The notes under the pieces are model-generated. The model saw only the letters and a list, made by a program, of their open reading frames with translations, did no database searches and had not been told where the DNA came from. The position numbers were made by a program, and so were the translations under genes. From Micropruina sp963723605 (lineage in GTDB: Bacteria; Actinomycetota; Actinomycetes; Propionibacteriales; Propionibacteriaceae), in contig CAVRRM010000010.1 of NCBI GenBank assembly GCA_963723605.1, positions 310,001 through 374,000 of the forward strand: a stretch of 64,000 nucleotides of DNA, in the 5' to 3' direction. Shown one piece after another: positions 41,126-51,376 of this stretch (the stretch's first letter is position 1; each line of letters starts with the position of its first letter).

Positions 41126-42886
41126 ATGACCATCACTGTCAATAAATTCGGAACGCGCGTACAACCCACGCCGGTACAGCTGCCGTCCCCGATGCCATTC
41201 GACCGGTACACCCCGTTCGTACCCGTCGACCTGCCCGACCGCACCTGGCCGGCCAACAAGATCACCGCTGCGCCGCGCTGGCTCTCCACCGACCTGCGCG
41301 ACGGCAACCAGGCGCTGATCGATCCGATGACCCCGTCCCGCAAGAAGAAGATGTTCGACCTTCTCGTCCGGATGGGCTACAAGGAGATCGAGGTCGGTTT
41401 TCCCTCGGCATCCCAGACCGATTTCGACTTCGTCCGCAATCTGATCGTCGGGGGCCACATTCCCGATGACGTCACCATCAGCGTTCTCACCCAAGCCCGT
41501 GAGGACCTGATCGAACGCACGGCCCAGTCCCTGATCGGGGCCCAGCGTGCGACCATCCACCTGTACAACGCGACCGCGGAACTGTTCAGGCGAGTGGTGT
41601 TCGGTATCGACGAGGCGCAGTGCATCGCACTGGCCACCCGAGGCACCGAGTTGGTGATGAAGTACGCCGAGCAGAACCTGCGCGACGTCGAGTTCGGATA
41701 CCAGTACTCCCCGGAGATCTTCACCCAGACTCCGACCGATTACGCGGTGGAGGTGTGCAACGCGGTCATGGACGTCTGGCAACCGTCCGAGGGCCGCGAA
41801 ATTATCCTGAACCTGCCCGCCACCGTCGAACGCTCAACCCCCAACACCTACGCCGACCAGATCGAATACTTCGGCCGGCACGTCCGCAATCGCGACCACG
41901 TCGCCATCTCGTTGCACCCGCACAACGACCGCGGCACCGCGGTGGCGGCCACCGAGTTGGCGATCATGGCAGGCGCGGACCGGGTCGAGGGCTGCCTGTT
42001 CGGCCACGGCGAGCGCACCGGCAACGTCTGCCTCGTCACCCTGGGTATGAACCTGTTCAGCCAGGGCATCGACCCTAAGATCGACTTCTCCGACATCGAC
42101 GAGATTCGTCGCACGGTGGAGTACTGCACCAACATGGCCGTCCACCCCCGGCACCCGTACGCGGGGGATCTGGTCTACACCGCCTTCTCCGGCTCCCACC
42201 AGGACGCCATCAAGAAGGGGCTCGAAGCGCTGGCCAACCAGGCCGCTGCGCAGGGGCAGGGGATTCACGAGATCCCCTGGGAGGCGCCGTACCTGCCGAT
42301 CGATCCGCACGACGTGGGCCGCACCTACGAGGCCGTGATCAGGGTGAACAGCCAGTCCGGCAAGGGCGGGATGGCCTACATCATGAAATCGGAGCACCAC
42401 CTGGAGCTGCCCCGGCGGCTGCAGATGGAGTTCAGTCGAGTGGTTCAGCGGCACACCGACTCTGCCGGCGGCGAGGTCACTCCCGACAAGTTGTGGTCGA
42501 TCTTCTCCAGCGAGTACCTCAGCGACACCGAGCCGCTGGACCTACTCAGCGTTCCCGACATCAGCAACGGCGGCCGGTACACGGTCACCGCCAACGTCCG
42601 GGTGAAGGGGGTCGAGAAGACTCTGATCGGTGAGGGCAACGGCGCACTGGACGCCTTCGCCGACGCGGTCAGCATTCTCGGCTACGAGGTCAGGGTGCTG
42701 GACTACACCTCGCACGCGCTCTCCTCCGGTACCGACGCGGTCGCGGTCGCCTACGTGGAGACCGAGATCGGCGAAGGCGACGACACCCGGGTGATCTGGG
42801 GAGTCGGCATGCACGAATCCATCACCACAGCGGCGCAGAAGGCCGTGATCGGGGCGATCAACCGCGCTGCCCGCGGCGAGTCCTGA
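41126..42886 (+). CDS. leuA: 2-isopropylmalate synthase
   Basis: 586 aa, the long actinobacterial form. STDLRDGNQALIDP carries the metal-binding Asp and catalytic Arg; SLHPHNDRGTAVA and GHGERTGNVCLVT are the HMGL-like core; the LeuA dimerisation/allosteric domain follows (about 440-580). It condenses acetyl-CoA and 2-oxoisovalerate as the first committed step of leucine synthesis and is normally feedback inhibited by leucine. ATG 41126 has GAGGAA just upstream, inside the leader structure. Confidence 0.95.
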   Translation: MTITVNKFGTRVQPTPVQLPSPMPFDRYTPFVPVDLPDRTWPANKITAAPRWLSTDLRDGNQALIDPMTPSRKKKMFDLLVRMGYKEIEVGFPSASQTDFDFVRNLIVGGHIPDDVTISVLTQAREDLIERTAQSLIGAQRATIHLYNATAELFRRVVFGIDEAQCIALATRGTELVMKYAEQNLRDVEFGYQYSPEIFTQTPTDYAVEVCNAVMDVWQPSEGREIILNLPATVERSTPNTYADQIEYFGRHVRNRDHVAISLHPHNDRGTAVAATELAIMAGADRVEGCLFGHGERTGNVCLVTLGMNLFSQGIDPKIDFSDIDEIRRTVEYCTNMAVHPRHPYAGDLVYTAFSGSHQDAIKKGLEALANQAAAQGQGIHEIPWEAPYLPIDPHDVGRTYEAVIRVNSQSGKGGMAYIMKSEHHLELPRRLQMEFSRVVQRHTDSAGGEVTPDKLWSIFSSEYLSDTEPLDLLSVPDISNGGRYTVTANVRVKGVEKTLIGEGNGALDAFADAVSILGYEVRVLDYTSHALSSGTDAVAVAYVETEIGEGDDTRVIWGVGMHESITTAAQKAVIGAINRAARGES

Positions 42887-42895
42887 GCCAACCCG

Positions 42896-42934
42896 CTGCC
42901 CCGTCGAACCGGCGCGACCGGCTCGGCGGGGCAG
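42896..42934 (+). terminator. Hairpin after leuA
   Basis: CTGCCCCG and CGGGGCAG form an 8-bp stem around a GC-rich loop with internal pairing (CCGG boxes), 10 bp after the leuA stop, followed by TGCTTTG. It probably ends the leuA transcript. Confidence 0.6.
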
Positions 42935-43089
42935 TGCTTTGCCCGTGAATGCACACTCCAGACTCTTTGGTCATTTTCAACCAGATTCCGGGCTTTGCGC
43001 ATGCGACACCTCCGCCCAGCCTGCTAGGTTCCGGATTGGTAACCCACCCAAGGCCGTTACACGGCCGCCCAGGTACCGAAAGGGACGAA

Positions 43090-43755
43090 GTGGCGCGTCG
43101 TCCACGCGGGCAACTGCGGCAGGACATCCTGCAAACCGTCATCGAGTTGTTGATCGACACCGGTGACGTCGATTCGGTGTCCATTGACGCGGTCGTGGGC
43201 CGCGTCGGCTGCACTCCGCCGGCCCTCTACTACTACTTTCCGACCAAGGACGAACTGCTCCGCCAGGCCTGTGGTGCGGAGTTCCAGAAGCTGGCCGAGC
43301 ACATCGAATCCAACGTGGAACAGGTCGACAGTGGCTCGGTGGCGCAGTTGATCCAGCGCGGCGAGGCCCTGTTGCGCTGGGCCAGCGAGCACCCGGCGCT
43401 GTACCGGATCCTGTTCATGGGGTCCCGGCAGGACGGCTTGACCGGCCAGTCGTTGTGGGACGACCCGAGCCTGGTGGCCACCCGGTGCAACATCGAGAAG
43501 GCGATGGAACGCGGACTGATCCATGATCAGAACCCGAGCCTGCTCACCCTGTCGCTTTGGGGGCTGGCGCACGGCTACGCGTCCATCACGGTGACCTTTC
43601 CGGCCATTCCGCTGAGCGATCTCGAACGCGCCCAGAACCTGGCCATCCAGGCGATGGCGGCGCTGATGCTGACCGAGTCTGGACGGGCGGCCATGCCCGA
43701 CCCCTGCGTGAGTACCAGTGAGATCGAGGCGCACAGCGCGGTGGAGCGCCAATAG
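43090..43755 (+). CDS. TetR-family transcriptional regulator
   Basis: 221 aa. The N-terminal TetR helix-turn-helix is clear: QDILQTVIELL, then SIDAVVGRVGCTPPALYYYFPTKDELL (read in parts, residues about 27-60). The C-terminal ligand-binding region is helical and lacks a diagnostic motif. GTG 43090 has AAGGG about 6 nt upstream; the longer frame upstream is not TetR-like. It ends 10 bp before argG, whose promoter lies in its last codons. Possible link to arginine metabolism is unproven. Confidence 0.85.
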   Translation: MARRPRGQLRQDILQTVIELLIDTGDVDSVSIDAVVGRVGCTPPALYYYFPTKDELLRQACGAEFQKLAEHIESNVEQVDSGSVAQLIQRGEALLRWASEHPALYRILFMGSRQDGLTGQSLWDDPSLVATRCNIEKAMERGLIHDQNPSLLTLSLWGLAHGYASITVTFPAIPLSDLERAQNLAIQAMAALMLTESGRAAMPDPCVSTSEIEAHSAVERQ

Positions 43756-43758
43756 GAT
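43753..43758 (+). promoter_or_regulatory. -10 element TAGGAT, leaderless argG
   Basis: TAGGAT, whose TAG includes the tetR stop, ends 7 nt before ATG 43766. argG therefore can be transcribed on its own as a leaderless mRNA. Confidence 0.55.
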
Positions 43759-43765
43759 CGGGCGC

Positions 43766-45190
43766 ATGCCCAAGGTTCTGACCCATCTTCCCATCGGCGA
43801 GCTTGTCGGGCTCGCCTTTTCCGGTGGCCTGGACACCTCGGTGGCCGTCGCCTGGATGCGTGAGAAGGGCTCCGTGCCCTGCACCTACACCGCCAACCTC
43901 GGACAATACGACGAACCCGACATCGATTCGGTACCGGCCCGGGCAGCCGAATACGGCGCCGAGATCTACCGCATGGTGGACTGCACCGCCGCGATGGTCG
44001 AGGAGGGCCTGGTCGCCCTCGTCTGCGGGGCCTTCCACATCCGTTCCGCCGGCCGTACCTACTTCAACACCACCCCGATCGGACGGGCGGTGACCGGCAC
44101 CATGCTGGTTCGGGCGATGCGCGACGACGACGTCTGGATCTGGGGCGACGGGTCCACCTACAAGGGCAACGACATCGAGCGGTTCTACCGCTACGGACTG
44201 CTGGCCAACCCTCGGCTGCGGATCTACAAGCCGTGGCTCGACCACGACTTCGTCACCGAGTTGGGTGGCCGCACCGAGATGAGTCAATGGCTGGCCGAAC
44301 GCGGCCTGCCCTACCGCGACTCCAAGGAGCGGGCCTACTCAACAGACGCGAACATCTGGGGAGCCACCCACGAGGCCAAGGACCTGGAGTCGCTGTCGGC
44401 CGGCATCGAGATCGTCGAGCCGATCATGGGCGTCCGGTTCTGGGATCCGCAGGTGCAGATCGACACCGAGGACGTCACCGTCGAGTTCGAGCAGGGCCGC
44501 CCGGTCGGCATCAACGGAGTCAGCTATTCCGACCCGGTCGCTCTCGTCCGGGAGGCCAACACGATCGGCGGCCGGCACGGCCTCGGCATGTCCGACCAGA
44601 TCGAGAACCGGATCATCGAGGCCAAGAGCCGTGGCATCTACGAGGCGCCGGGCATGGCCCTGCTGCACATCGCCTACGAGCGGCTGCTGAACGCCGTCCA
44701 CAACGAGGACACGCTGGCCAACTACCATGCCGAGGGCCGCAAGCTGGGCCGGCTGATGTACGAGGGGCGTTGGCTCGACCCGCAAGCGTTGATGCTGCGG
44801 GAATCCCTGCAGCGGTGGGTCGGCTCGGCGGTGACCGGGTCGGTGACCGTCCGGCTGCGCCGCGGCGACGACTACTCACTGCTGGACACGTCCGGCCCGT
44901 CGTTGTCGTACCACCCGGAGAAGCTCTCCATGGAGCGGGTGGGCGACGCGGCCTTCGGCCCGATCGACCGGATCGGGCAGCTGACCATGCGCAACCTCGA
45001 CATCGCCGACTCGCGCACCCGGCTCGAGCAGTACGCCCATCTCGGCCTGGTCGGGGGCGCGGTGTCGGCCCTGGTCGGCGAGCTGCAGCCCGGTGAGGCC
45101 CGCGGCATCACCGAGTTGACCGCAACGGTGCTGGACGCCCAGGTCGAGGACTCGACCGACCGCGGCGGAATGGATGCCGGGACGGACTAG
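43766..45190 (+). CDS. argG: Argininosuccinate synthase, E. coli-type long form
   Basis: 474 aa. The ATP pyrophosphatase motif AFSGGLDTSVA is at residues 18-28, followed by the CTYTANLGQYDEPD region. The length and the insert pattern match the E. coli-type enzyme rather than the roughly 400-aa form usual in actinobacteria. It joins citrulline and aspartate using ATP, the penultimate arginine step. No other arg genes are nearby. ATG 43766 lies 7 nt after a -10 hexamer. Confidence 0.92.
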   Translation: MPKVLTHLPIGELVGLAFSGGLDTSVAVAWMREKGSVPCTYTANLGQYDEPDIDSVPARAAEYGAEIYRMVDCTAAMVEEGLVALVCGAFHIRSAGRTYFNTTPIGRAVTGTMLVRAMRDDDVWIWGDGSTYKGNDIERFYRYGLLANPRLRIYKPWLDHDFVTELGGRTEMSQWLAERGLPYRDSKERAYSTDANIWGATHEAKDLESLSAGIEIVEPIMGVRFWDPQVQIDTEDVTVEFEQGRPVGINGVSYSDPVALVREANTIGGRHGLGMSDQIENRIIEAKSRGIYEAPGMALLHIAYERLLNAVHNEDTLANYHAEGRKLGRLMYEGRWLDPQALMLRESLQRWVGSAVTGSVTVRLRRGDDYSLLDTSGPSLSYHPEKLSMERVGDAAFGPIDRIGQLTMRNLDIADSRTRLEQYAHLGLVGGAVSALVGELQPGEARGITELTATVLDAQVEDSTDRGGMDAGTD

Positions 45191-45198
45191 GGCCGATC

Positions 45199-45777
45199 AT
45201 GGATGAACTCATCGAACACGCGCTGGACGCCGCCGACGACTCCTTGGCCAGGGCCTTTCTCGACACCAGGCAGGTGTTCTGGGTGGACGAGAACGACGAT
45301 CCGGCGACCATCGTCCGAGCCTGTGCCGCCGCCGCCGGGTTGGAGGTGGCTGCGGGGCCGGATGGTGACCGTCCCTCCGCGCTGGTGGGGGGTCGCCGGG
45401 TCGACCTCGGCCCGCGGGACGCCAGTATCCACCGCACCTTGATGGCGCTCGATCGGGAGCTGCGGCAGACCCATCGGCTCCGGTTGGCGCTGGTGTCGGT
45501 GGGCGACGACGCGCTGGCCTTCGTGGTGCTGCCGTCCGATCAGTGGCGGCAGTTGGACGACGACATCGGCGACGCGCTGGCCCAGGTCGTCTGGCAACTG
45601 GACGACGATCTGGATCCGTTCGTCGATCTCGACGAGGGGGAGGTGCTCAGCGCCTACACCGACCTGCTCGCGGACGAACCGGGTCGGTTCGGCGACTGCC
45701 TGGCCCGCGCGCTGGCCAACCCAGGCGCGGTGGCCGCCAACCGTGACGAGGGCGCGGACGACCTGTTGCGGTGGTGA
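45199..45777 (+). CDS. Hypothetical protein, 192 aa
   Basis: An acidic soluble protein without membrane segments or cysteine motifs. It mixes a helical N-terminus (MDELIEHALDAADDSLARAFLDTRQVFW) with a strand-rich centre (RLRLALVSVGDDALAFVVLP) and an acidic C-terminal helix. It follows argG by 8 bp and probably shares its transcript. No family is recognised; small regulatory or immunity-like proteins of similar composition exist, but that is a guess. Confidence 0.55.
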   Translation: MDELIEHALDAADDSLARAFLDTRQVFWVDENDDPATIVRACAAAAGLEVAAGPDGDRPSALVGGRRVDLGPRDASIHRTLMALDRELRQTHRLRLALVSVGDDALAFVVLPSDQWRQLDDDIGDALAQVVWQLDDDLDPFVDLDEGEVLSAYTDLLADEPGRFGDCLARALANPGAVAANRDEGADDLLRW

Positions 45778-45786
45778 CGGCCTCGC

Positions 45787-46569
45787 TCAGCGGACCTCGT
45801 TCGGCAGCGCGCCGCCGTAACGCCGGTCCCGGTCGGCGTACAACTCGATCGCGCGCCACAGGTCGCGACGGTCGAAATCGGGCCACAGCCGGTCGAGGAA
45901 CACCATTTCGGCGTAGGCGGATTGCCAGACCAGAAAGTTGGACGTGCGCTGCTCGCCGGACGAGCGGACGAACAGGTCGACATCGGGGATCGACGGCTCG
46001 TCCAGAAAGTTGCGGAAGCTCTTCTCGGTGAGGCGATCGGGGTCCAGCCGCCCCTGTTGAGCCGCCTTGGCGATGGCCCGAGCGGCATCCACGATCTCGG
46101 CCCGACCCCCATAATTCACGCAGAACTGCAGGGTCAGCACCGTGTTGTCCTTGCTCTGCTCCTCGGCCTCCTCCAGTTCGCGGATCACCGAGCGCCACAA
46201 CTTGGGCCGCCGGCCGGCCCACCGGATCCGGACGCCCATCGCGTCCAGTTGATCGCGGCGGCGGTGGATCACGTCGCGGTTGAAGCCCATCAGCCAGCGC
46301 ACTTCGTCGGGAGAGCGGCGCCAGTTCTCGGTGGAGAACGCGTAGGCGGACAGGTACTTCAGGCCGATCTCGACGGCCCCTTCGATCACGTCGAAAAGGG
46401 AGTCCTCACCGCGGGCATGGCCTTCGGTGCGGGGCAGGTTGCGGGCCTTCGCCCAGCGTCCGTTGCCGTCCATCACGATCGCGACGTGCTCGGGCATCGC
46501 CTTGCCCGGAATCTGCGGCGGACGGGCCCCACTTGGATGCGGGATCGGCGGACGCGGCGACTTCGGCAC
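45787..46569 (-). CDS. uppS: Isoprenyl (undecaprenyl) diphosphate synthase
   Basis: 260 aa. The family motifs HVAIVMDGNGRWA (catalytic Asp), YAFSTENWRRS, and the C-terminal RSSGEQRTSNFLVWQSAYAE are intact. It elongates farnesyl- or geranyl-PP with isopentenyl-PP in cis, supplying the lipid carrier for peptidoglycan. GTG 46569 is chosen because TAGGCT on the minus strand ends 7 nt before it and homology starts here; ATG 46635 is an alternative that would overlap the divergent larC start. Confidence 0.93.
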   Translation of the reverse strand: MPKSPRPPIPHPSGARPPQIPGKAMPEHVAIVMDGNGRWAKARNLPRTEGHARGEDSLFDVIEGAVEIGLKYLSAYAFSTENWRRSPDEVRWLMGFNRDVIHRRRDQLDAMGVRIRWAGRRPKLWRSVIRELEEAEEQSKDNTVLTLQFCVNYGGRAEIVDAARAIAKAAQQGRLDPDRLTEKSFRNFLDEPSIPDVDLFVRSSGEQRTSNFLVWQSAYAEMVFLDRLWPDFDRRDLWRAIELYADRDRRYGGALPNEVR

Positions 46570-46576
46570 GTTCGGC

Positions 46577-46582
46577 AGCCTA
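46577..46582 (-). promoter_or_regulatory. -10 element TAGGCT, leaderless uppS
   Basis: On the minus strand TAGGCT is followed by 7 nt and then GTG 46569. It decides the uppS start in favour of the shorter product. Confidence 0.55.
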
Positions 46583-46633
46583 CCGCCGCCCGGCGCCGGC
46601 AACCCCCCGCTGGGGATGCGGAAGGATGAGGAC

Positions 46634-47497
46634 ATGCACGCATGGCTCGATGTGACCGCGGGGGTGGCCGGAGACATGCTGATGGGGGCACTGGTGGACG
46701 CCGGGGCCGATCTGGAGCAGGTGCAGCGGGCCGTCCGGGCGGTTGCCGGCGATGCCGTCACGTTGCGCCGCGAGGAGGTCACCCGGGCCGGCCTGCGGGC
46801 CACCAAGGTGCACGTTGACCTGGTCGTCGATGGCTCGGACTCGCACAGCTGGCCGGAGCTTCGGACGCGGGTGCAGGACGCCGAGTTGCACCCGGAGACC
46901 CGGCAGCACGCTCTCGCCGCGCTGGAACTGTTCGTCGCCGGCTACAGCCGCGGCCACGGGATCCAGCCCGACCAGGTCGTGCTCGCCGAGGTGGCGGCGC
47001 TCGACCTGCTGACCGATGTGGTCGGCGATTGCGAGGCGATCCGCAGCCTCGGCGTGACCTCGGTGTCGGCATCGCCGGTGGCGCTGGGCTCTGGCCGGAT
47101 CCACACCTCGCACGGTGACCTGCCGGTGCCCGTCCCTGCGGTGGCCGAGTTGGCCCTGGGCTGGGGGATCACCCGCCCTGCTGCACCGGCCCGGCTGCCG
47201 GCCGAAGCGGCGTCCGCTGCGCCGAGTGTCGGGCAGCCGGTGGATTCGCGCTATTTGCCCCTCGGGCAGATCACCGCCGGTGCCGACGGCGTGATCACCG
47301 AGGGACCCGCCCTCAGCGTCGGCAGCGGTGACCTGGGGGAGCTGGCCACACCGACCGGAATGGCGCTGCTGCGCACCCTGGCCGCGCGCTGCGAACCGTT
47401 GCCCGCGATGACTCTGCGCGGCGTCGGCATCGGCGCCGGCGGTCGGGACGTGCCGGGCCGCCCGAACGTGGTTCGGGTGCTGCTCGGCGAGCTCTGA
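46634..47497 (+). CDS. larC: Short LarC-type nickel-insertion protein
   Basis: 287 aa. The N-terminal WLDVTAGVAGDMLMGALVDAG box and the C-terminal ATPTGMALLRTLAARCEPLP/GRPNVVRVLLGE match LarC/DUF111, which inserts nickel into the pincer cofactor of lactate racemase-type enzymes. Only the LarC1 half is present; the usual C-terminal LarC2 domain (about 120-140 aa) is absent and is not found in another frame downstream. No larB, larE or larA is nearby. Function may be altered. GATGAGGA lies before ATG 46634. Start lies 64 bp from the divergent uppS start. Confidence 0.78.
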   Translation: MHAWLDVTAGVAGDMLMGALVDAGADLEQVQRAVRAVAGDAVTLRREEVTRAGLRATKVHVDLVVDGSDSHSWPELRTRVQDAELHPETRQHALAALELFVAGYSRGHGIQPDQVVLAEVAALDLLTDVVGDCEAIRSLGVTSVSASPVALGSGRIHTSHGDLPVPVPAVAELALGWGITRPAAPARLPAEAASAAPSVGQPVDSRYLPLGQITAGADGVITEGPALSVGSGDLGELATPTGMALLRTLAARCEPLPAMTLRGVGIGAGGRDVPGRPNVVRVLLGEL

Positions 47498-47545
47498 GCC
47501 GCACGGGGCTCGAACTATGCTCGGCGCGACACGAAGGAGCAATCG

Positions 47546-48214
47546 ATGGAGATCAGCGTCCAGGGTACGCACGAGCAGACCGTCCGTCCGGAGATCGCCA
47601 GGCTGCACGCCAGTGCAACGGCCGAGGCCGGCAGCAAGGACGAGGTGCTCCGCACCACCACCGGGGTGGTGAATCGGTTGGCTGCCGAACTCGGCCGGTT
47701 GCGCGACGGCGGGGCGATCGGCGAACTGGTGGTTCGGCCGATCAGTACCTCGTCGTGGCGTCCGGTCGCGCGGGGCAAACAGCAGCCGCCGATCTACCGC
47801 GCCCAGGCCTCGCTGCGGGCGGACTTCACCGACTTCGCCGCACTGGCCGACCTGGCCGCGCAGTTCGGGGCGGTCGAGGGACTTGAACTGAACTGGGTCG
47901 AGTGGCGGCTCACCGATGACACCCGCCGTGAGCTTGAGGGGGTCTGCCTGACCAAGGCGGTCGAGCAGGCCAGGGAGCGGGCATTGGTGATGGCGCGGGC
48001 GGCGGGAGAGACCGAGGTGGCCTTCGTGATGCTGGCCGACCCCGGCCTGCTCACCGACGCGCCAGTGGTCCGGCAGCAGGCGTTCGACGCCGCCTCCGGC
48101 GCGATGATGCGCTCGGCGAAGATGGCGGACGAACTGGCCGGGATCGAACTGCTGCCCGAGGAACTGACCGTGTCGGGCACTGTTCAGGCCAGGTTCGTCA
48201 CGCCGCAGGGGTGA
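47546..48214 (+). CDS. SIMPL-domain (DUF541) protein
   Basis: 222 aa matching the SIMPL/DUF541 family: an early ISVQGTHEQTVRPEIARLHAS, central RPISTSSWRPV, and a C-terminal EELTVSGTVQARF. Unlike many family members it lacks a signal peptide, so it is probably cytoplasmic. Family function is unclear; some members bind signalling partners. AAGGAG is well placed before ATG 47546. It precedes recO closely. Confidence 0.82.
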   Translation: MEISVQGTHEQTVRPEIARLHASATAEAGSKDEVLRTTTGVVNRLAAELGRLRDGGAIGELVVRPISTSSWRPVARGKQQPPIYRAQASLRADFTDFAALADLAAQFGAVEGLELNWVEWRLTDDTRRELEGVCLTKAVEQARERALVMARAAGETEVAFVMLADPGLLTDAPVVRQQAFDAASGAMMRSAKMADELAGIELLPEELTVSGTVQARFVTPQG

Positions 48215-48223
48215 CAATGGAGC

Positions 48224-48964
48224 GTGCCAACCTATCGTGACGAGGCGGTCGTGCTGCGCACCCACAAACTGGGTGAAGCCGACCGGATCATCACCTTGTT
48301 GTCGCGTCGCCACGGCAAGATCCGGGCCGTTGCCAAGGGTGTGCGGCGCACCACCTCGAAGTTCGGCGGACGGCTGGAGCCGTTCAGCCACATCGATGCT
48401 CAGTTCGCCACCGGCCGCACGTTGGACGTGGTCACCCAGGCGGTCACCCTGCACGCCTACACCGAACCGCTGGGCTCGAACTACCCGGCCTACACCACCG
48501 GCCAGGTGATTCTCGAGACCGCCGACCGGTTGGTGCAAGAGGAGGGCGAGCCGTCCCTGCAGCAGTTCCAGCTGCTGCTCGGGGCGCTCAACGCGTTGAC
48601 TGCGGGCACCAACGACGGCAAGCGGCCGCCGACCATGGTGATGGACTCCTACCTGCTCCGCGCTGTCGCTGTGGCCGGCTGGGCGCCGAGCCTCTTCGAC
48701 TGCGCCAAGTGCGGCCGCCCGGGGCCGCACGAGGCGTTCAACCCCCAAGCCGGCGGCATGGTCTGTCGCAGCTGCCGCCCGCCCGCCTCGGCGTTGCCTT
48801 CGCCGGCCGTGATCGCCTACCTTACGGCCCTGTTGACCGGCAACTGGGCCGCCACCCGCGAGGTCGACGAGCGAGCGCAACGCCAGGCCAGCGGCCTGGT
48901 CAGCGCGTTCGCCAGCTGGCACCTGGAGCGCGGCCTCCGCTCGCTCAACCACGTCGATCGCTGA
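48224..48964 (+). CDS. recO: DNA repair protein RecO
   Basis: 246 aa. The N-terminal OB fold (YRDEAVVLRTHKLGEADRII) is followed by KGVRRTTSKFGGRLEPF, both RecO hallmarks, and a four-Cys zinc motif (CAKCGRPG and CRSC, residues about 163-187). RecO loads RecA on gapped single-stranded DNA with RecF and RecR. GTG 48224 lies 9 bp after the SIMPL gene with GGAG upstream. Confidence 0.93.
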   Translation: MPTYRDEAVVLRTHKLGEADRIITLLSRRHGKIRAVAKGVRRTTSKFGGRLEPFSHIDAQFATGRTLDVVTQAVTLHAYTEPLGSNYPAYTTGQVILETADRLVQEEGEPSLQQFQLLLGALNALTAGTNDGKRPPTMVMDSYLLRAVAVAGWAPSLFDCAKCGRPGPHEAFNPQAGGMVCRSCRPPASALPSPAVIAYLTALLTGNWAATREVDERAQRQASGLVSAFASWHLERGLRSLNHVDR

Positions 48965-48969
48965 CCCGG

Positions 48970-48998
48970 GGTTGGGAACCGCCCCCACTCGGTTCACG
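48970..48998. repeat. Diverged copy of the REP-like element of 1682-1957
   Basis: GGGAACCGCCCCCACTCGG followed by TTCAC matches the inverted copy at 1933-1957 closely (GGGAACCGTCCCCCATCCGG followed by TTCA). It sits between recO and the 100-aa gene, where it lies next to that gene's promoter. Confidence 0.5.
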
Positions 48999-49000
48999 GC

Positions 49001-49006
49001 TAGCCT
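49001..49006 (+). promoter_or_regulatory. -10 element TAGCCT, leaderless 100-aa gene
   Basis: TAGCCT ends 7 nt before GTG 49014, favouring that codon over ATG 49017 as the start. Confidence 0.5.
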
Positions 49007-49013
49007 GAGCCCT

Positions 49014-49316
49014 GTGATGGCGGTGAGCAGGTTTCGGGTTCCGGACGAGGACAGCTTCGTGCCCCGGGCCGAAGCGGCGGTGGCGTTTCTGGCCGGCTGT
49101 GACGGCAACCAGTCGGCGGAGTTGCTGCGCAACCTGGACGAACCGGACCTGTGGTGCATCGCCAGCGTGTGGCGAAACGTGGGCAGCTACCGGCGCAGCT
49201 TCAACGGCTACACCGCCAAGGTGGTGCTGGTGACGCTGCTCAGTGAGGCGATCGACGAGCCGAGCGCCTACGACCGGGCGGACGAGGTGGGCGAGAACGT
49301 TCCCCGGGCACGGTAA
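49014..49316 (+). CDS. Small conserved-looking protein, 100 aa
   Basis: A soluble protein with VPDEDSFVPRAEAAVAFLAGC near the N-terminus and a Trp/Tyr/Arg-rich middle (DLWCIASVWRNVGSYRRSFNGY). No domain is recognised. The start GTG 49014 fits the -10 hexamer; ATG 49017 is next. It lies just before glyS, whose ribosome site is 50 bp on, but glyS has its own Shine-Dalgarno. Confidence 0.55.
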   Translation: MMAVSRFRVPDEDSFVPRAEAAVAFLAGCDGNQSAELLRNLDEPDLWCIASVWRNVGSYRRSFNGYTAKVVLVTLLSEAIDEPSAYDRADEVGENVPRAR

Positions 49317-49369
49317 CGTGGACCTTCGCGTGCCAGCCGGGCACGCAGTGACTCACAAGGAGTTTTACC

Positions 49370-50749
<1,380 letters not shown>

Positions 50750-50756
50750 CTCAGGA

Positions 50757-51257
50757 CTAGGTGCGGCGGAACTTGTCGCGCAGCCAGCCGAAAACGGTCT
50801 GCCGCTCCATCGCCTGCTCGAATCCGCCGGCGACCGCGCTGAACGTGGCCAGGGACGACTCGCGTTCGTCGAGGAATCGGCGTTCGCTGGTCTCGTCCAC
50901 GCCGACCAGTCCGGTTTCGGACTCGATCGCCTCAGTCACCTTGCTCAGCGCTTCGAACATCTCGGCGGTGGCGTTCTGCGACCAGTAGGGCACGGAGACC
51001 TGATAATCCTCGTGCAACCAGGTCACGCTCAGCCCGCTCGGTTCGTGCACCAGTTGGCGGGAGTACTGGTTTGCGGCCAGGTCATGGGCGCCGGCCGGCA
51101 GTAGGGAAACCAGCGTCGGATGCAGCCGATCCCAGGTGGCGATCTCGTCCGCACTCAAATCGGTCGGCTGCTCGTCGGGCTCATCGACATCCGGATCACC
51201 GAAGGGGTGTGGCGCTGCGGCAGCGGCGGCCGAAATGAAGTGCACGGCGAAACTCAT
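50757..51257 (-). CDS. Hypothetical protein, 166 aa
   Basis: A soluble acidic protein. Its central part VHEPSGLSVTWLHEDYQVSVPYW and later EAIESETGLVGVDE look like a conserved but unnamed actinobacterial family. ATG 51257 is preferred to longer starts because TAGGCT on the minus strand ends 7 nt before it. It is convergent with glyS (7 bp apart). Confidence 0.55.
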   Translation of the reverse strand: MSFAVHFISAAAAAAPHPFGDPDVDEPDEQPTDLSADEIATWDRLHPTLVSLLPAGAHDLAANQYSRQLVHEPSGLSVTWLHEDYQVSVPYWSQNATAEMFEALSKVTEAIESETGLVGVDETSERRFLDERESSLATFSAVAGGFEQAMERQTVFGWLRDKFRRT

Positions 51258-51264
51258 GCCCGGC

Positions 51265-51270
51265 AGCCTA
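51265..51270 (-). promoter_or_regulatory. -10 element TAGGCT, leaderless 166-aa gene
   Basis: On the minus strand TAGGCT is followed by 7 nt and then ATG 51257. Confidence 0.5.
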
Positions 51271-51376
51271 TCGAGAACCACGGACGCCCGACTGCGGGCT
51301 TGTCAAGCAAACGCCCGCGCGCGGGCAGGGCTGTCCCGCCCATGGGCATCGATGCCGCGCGCAAGTAGCGTCCGAA

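Noticed and set aside
46570..46635. uppS starting at ATG 46635, face to face with larC
   Set aside because: The extra N-terminus is not family-like and a promoter hexamer supports GTG 46569.
46580..49159. 859-aa minus-strand frame opposite larC, SIMPL and recO genes
   Set aside because: Translation is repetitive Arg/Gly/Gln-rich with no family features; three real plus-strand genes cover it.
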